A stretch of DNA of 5,460 nucleotides from Methanosarcinales archaeon (lineage in GTDB: Archaea; Halobacteriota; Methanosarcinia; Methanosarcinales; Methanogasteraceae): positions 1 to 5,460 of the forward strand of contig DAOUXE010000102.1 in the NCBI GenBank assembly GCA_030666765.1, in the 5' to 3' direction. The translations under genes were made by a program, and so were the position numbers. Shown one piece after another: positions 5,092-5,460 of this stretch (position 1 is the stretch's first letter; every line of letters begins with the position of its first letter). A model generated the notes under the pieces. It was not told where the DNA came from and searched no databases. It was given only the letters and a program-made list of their open reading frames with translations.

Positions 5092-5460
5092 TCAAGTAAG
5101 CCCGTACTCACCCAGCCGCTCTCTTGCAATCTCGCGTTCCTCTTGATGGTCACGCAGGAATTTCGCCATCAGTTCGGCAGCATACGCCTTGCACGGTCCA
5201 CACATTCGCTTTCCGCTCTTGCACTCGTGACAGATCTCCACGATCTCCTTATCATCTGGTATCAGGTGGAATAGCAAGAGTTCATACGCCGTGCATCTGT
5301 CAGGTTCCCCACCAAGCCGCTTCTGCTCACCAAGCGTCAGCCGCCCGCCAGTCTTTGCATTCTTCACCTTCGCGAAAGCATCCTCTGGCGGCTCGGTCAG
5401 TGCGATTATACTCTCGGGAACACTGCTTGACATCTTCCCGCCCTGAAGTCCGCTCATGAA
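5092..5460 (-). CDS. trpS: Tryptophanyl-tRNA synthetase, C-terminal part (5' end outside window)
   Basis: TrpS attaches tryptophan to tRNA-Trp with ATP, in the cytosol. The 122 visible residues include the class I synthetase signature KMSSS (5422-5436) within [17 protein letters not shown]. They continue into the archaeal/eukaryal-type TrpRS tail: [18 protein letters not shown], then [15 protein letters not shown], then [15 protein letters not shown], then a helical [13 protein letters not shown] end. The four cysteines follow CxxC-x6-CxxC spacing, which suggests a small zinc-binding knuckle; that is an inference. The Met at 5457 is not the start: a Phe codon precedes it in frame, and the HIGH motif and Rossmann fold must lie to the right. 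The C-terminus is complete, with TGA at 5092-5094. The next gene leftward lies about 550 bases away, so trpS is probably transcribed separately from trpC and rtcB. Confidence 0.95.
   Translation of the reverse strand, partial: FMSGLQGGKMSSSVPESIIALTEPPEDAFAKVKNAKTGGRLTLGEQKRLGGEPDRCTAYELLLFHLIPDDKEIVEICHECKSGKRMCGPCKAYAAELMAKFLRDHQEEREIARERLGEYGLT

Noticed and set aside
5455..5457. Met codon at 5457 as the start of a 121-residue gene
   Set aside because: The sequence is the middle of TrpRS just before KMSSS, with a Phe codon in frame immediately upstream. This Met is internal.

Overview
The window looks archaeal and euryarchaeal, probably from a methanogen or methane-oxidising lineage of the Methanomicrobia type. 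The evidence is an archaeal-type tryptophanyl-tRNA synthetase, an RtcB RNA ligase carrying a full-length intein, a strong archaeal Shine-Dalgarno (GGTGATC), TATA-like boxes, and T-rich stretches after genes. The genus cannot be read from this sequence.

All intact genes lie on the minus strand. Reading from the right edge leftward: (1) the C-terminal third of trpS, whose 5' end lies beyond the window; (2) about 550 bases without a convincing gene (4541-5091), holding a 235-bp element with perfect 15-bp terminal inverted repeats, two hairpins of a shared design, and likely transcription stop signals for trpS; (3) a small unrecognised gene for an 86-residue protein with a five-glycine zipper; (4) trpC, complete, with all catalytic residues; (5) rtcB, complete, interrupted by a 510-residue homing-endonuclease intein. 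The small gene, trpC and rtcB are separated by only 24 and 26 bases, so they may be co-transcribed. On the plus strand at the left edge is a frameshifted IS4-type transposase remnant, converging on the 3' end of rtcB.

The functions connect only loosely. TrpC makes the indole precursor of tryptophan, TrpS charges tRNA-Trp, and RtcB joins tRNA exons after intron removal (archaeal tRNA-Trp commonly has an intron). A shared tryptophan/tRNA theme is an inference, not something the sequence proves.

The most notable points are: the intein sits exactly at a metal-binding Cys of the RtcB active site, so the ligase cannot work until it splices; the intein has Ser instead of the usual His before its last Asn; the intein looks poorer in GC than the C-terminal ligase part; and the intergenic region combines a MITE-like element with paired hairpin repeats. 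I saw no clear new multi-gene system.
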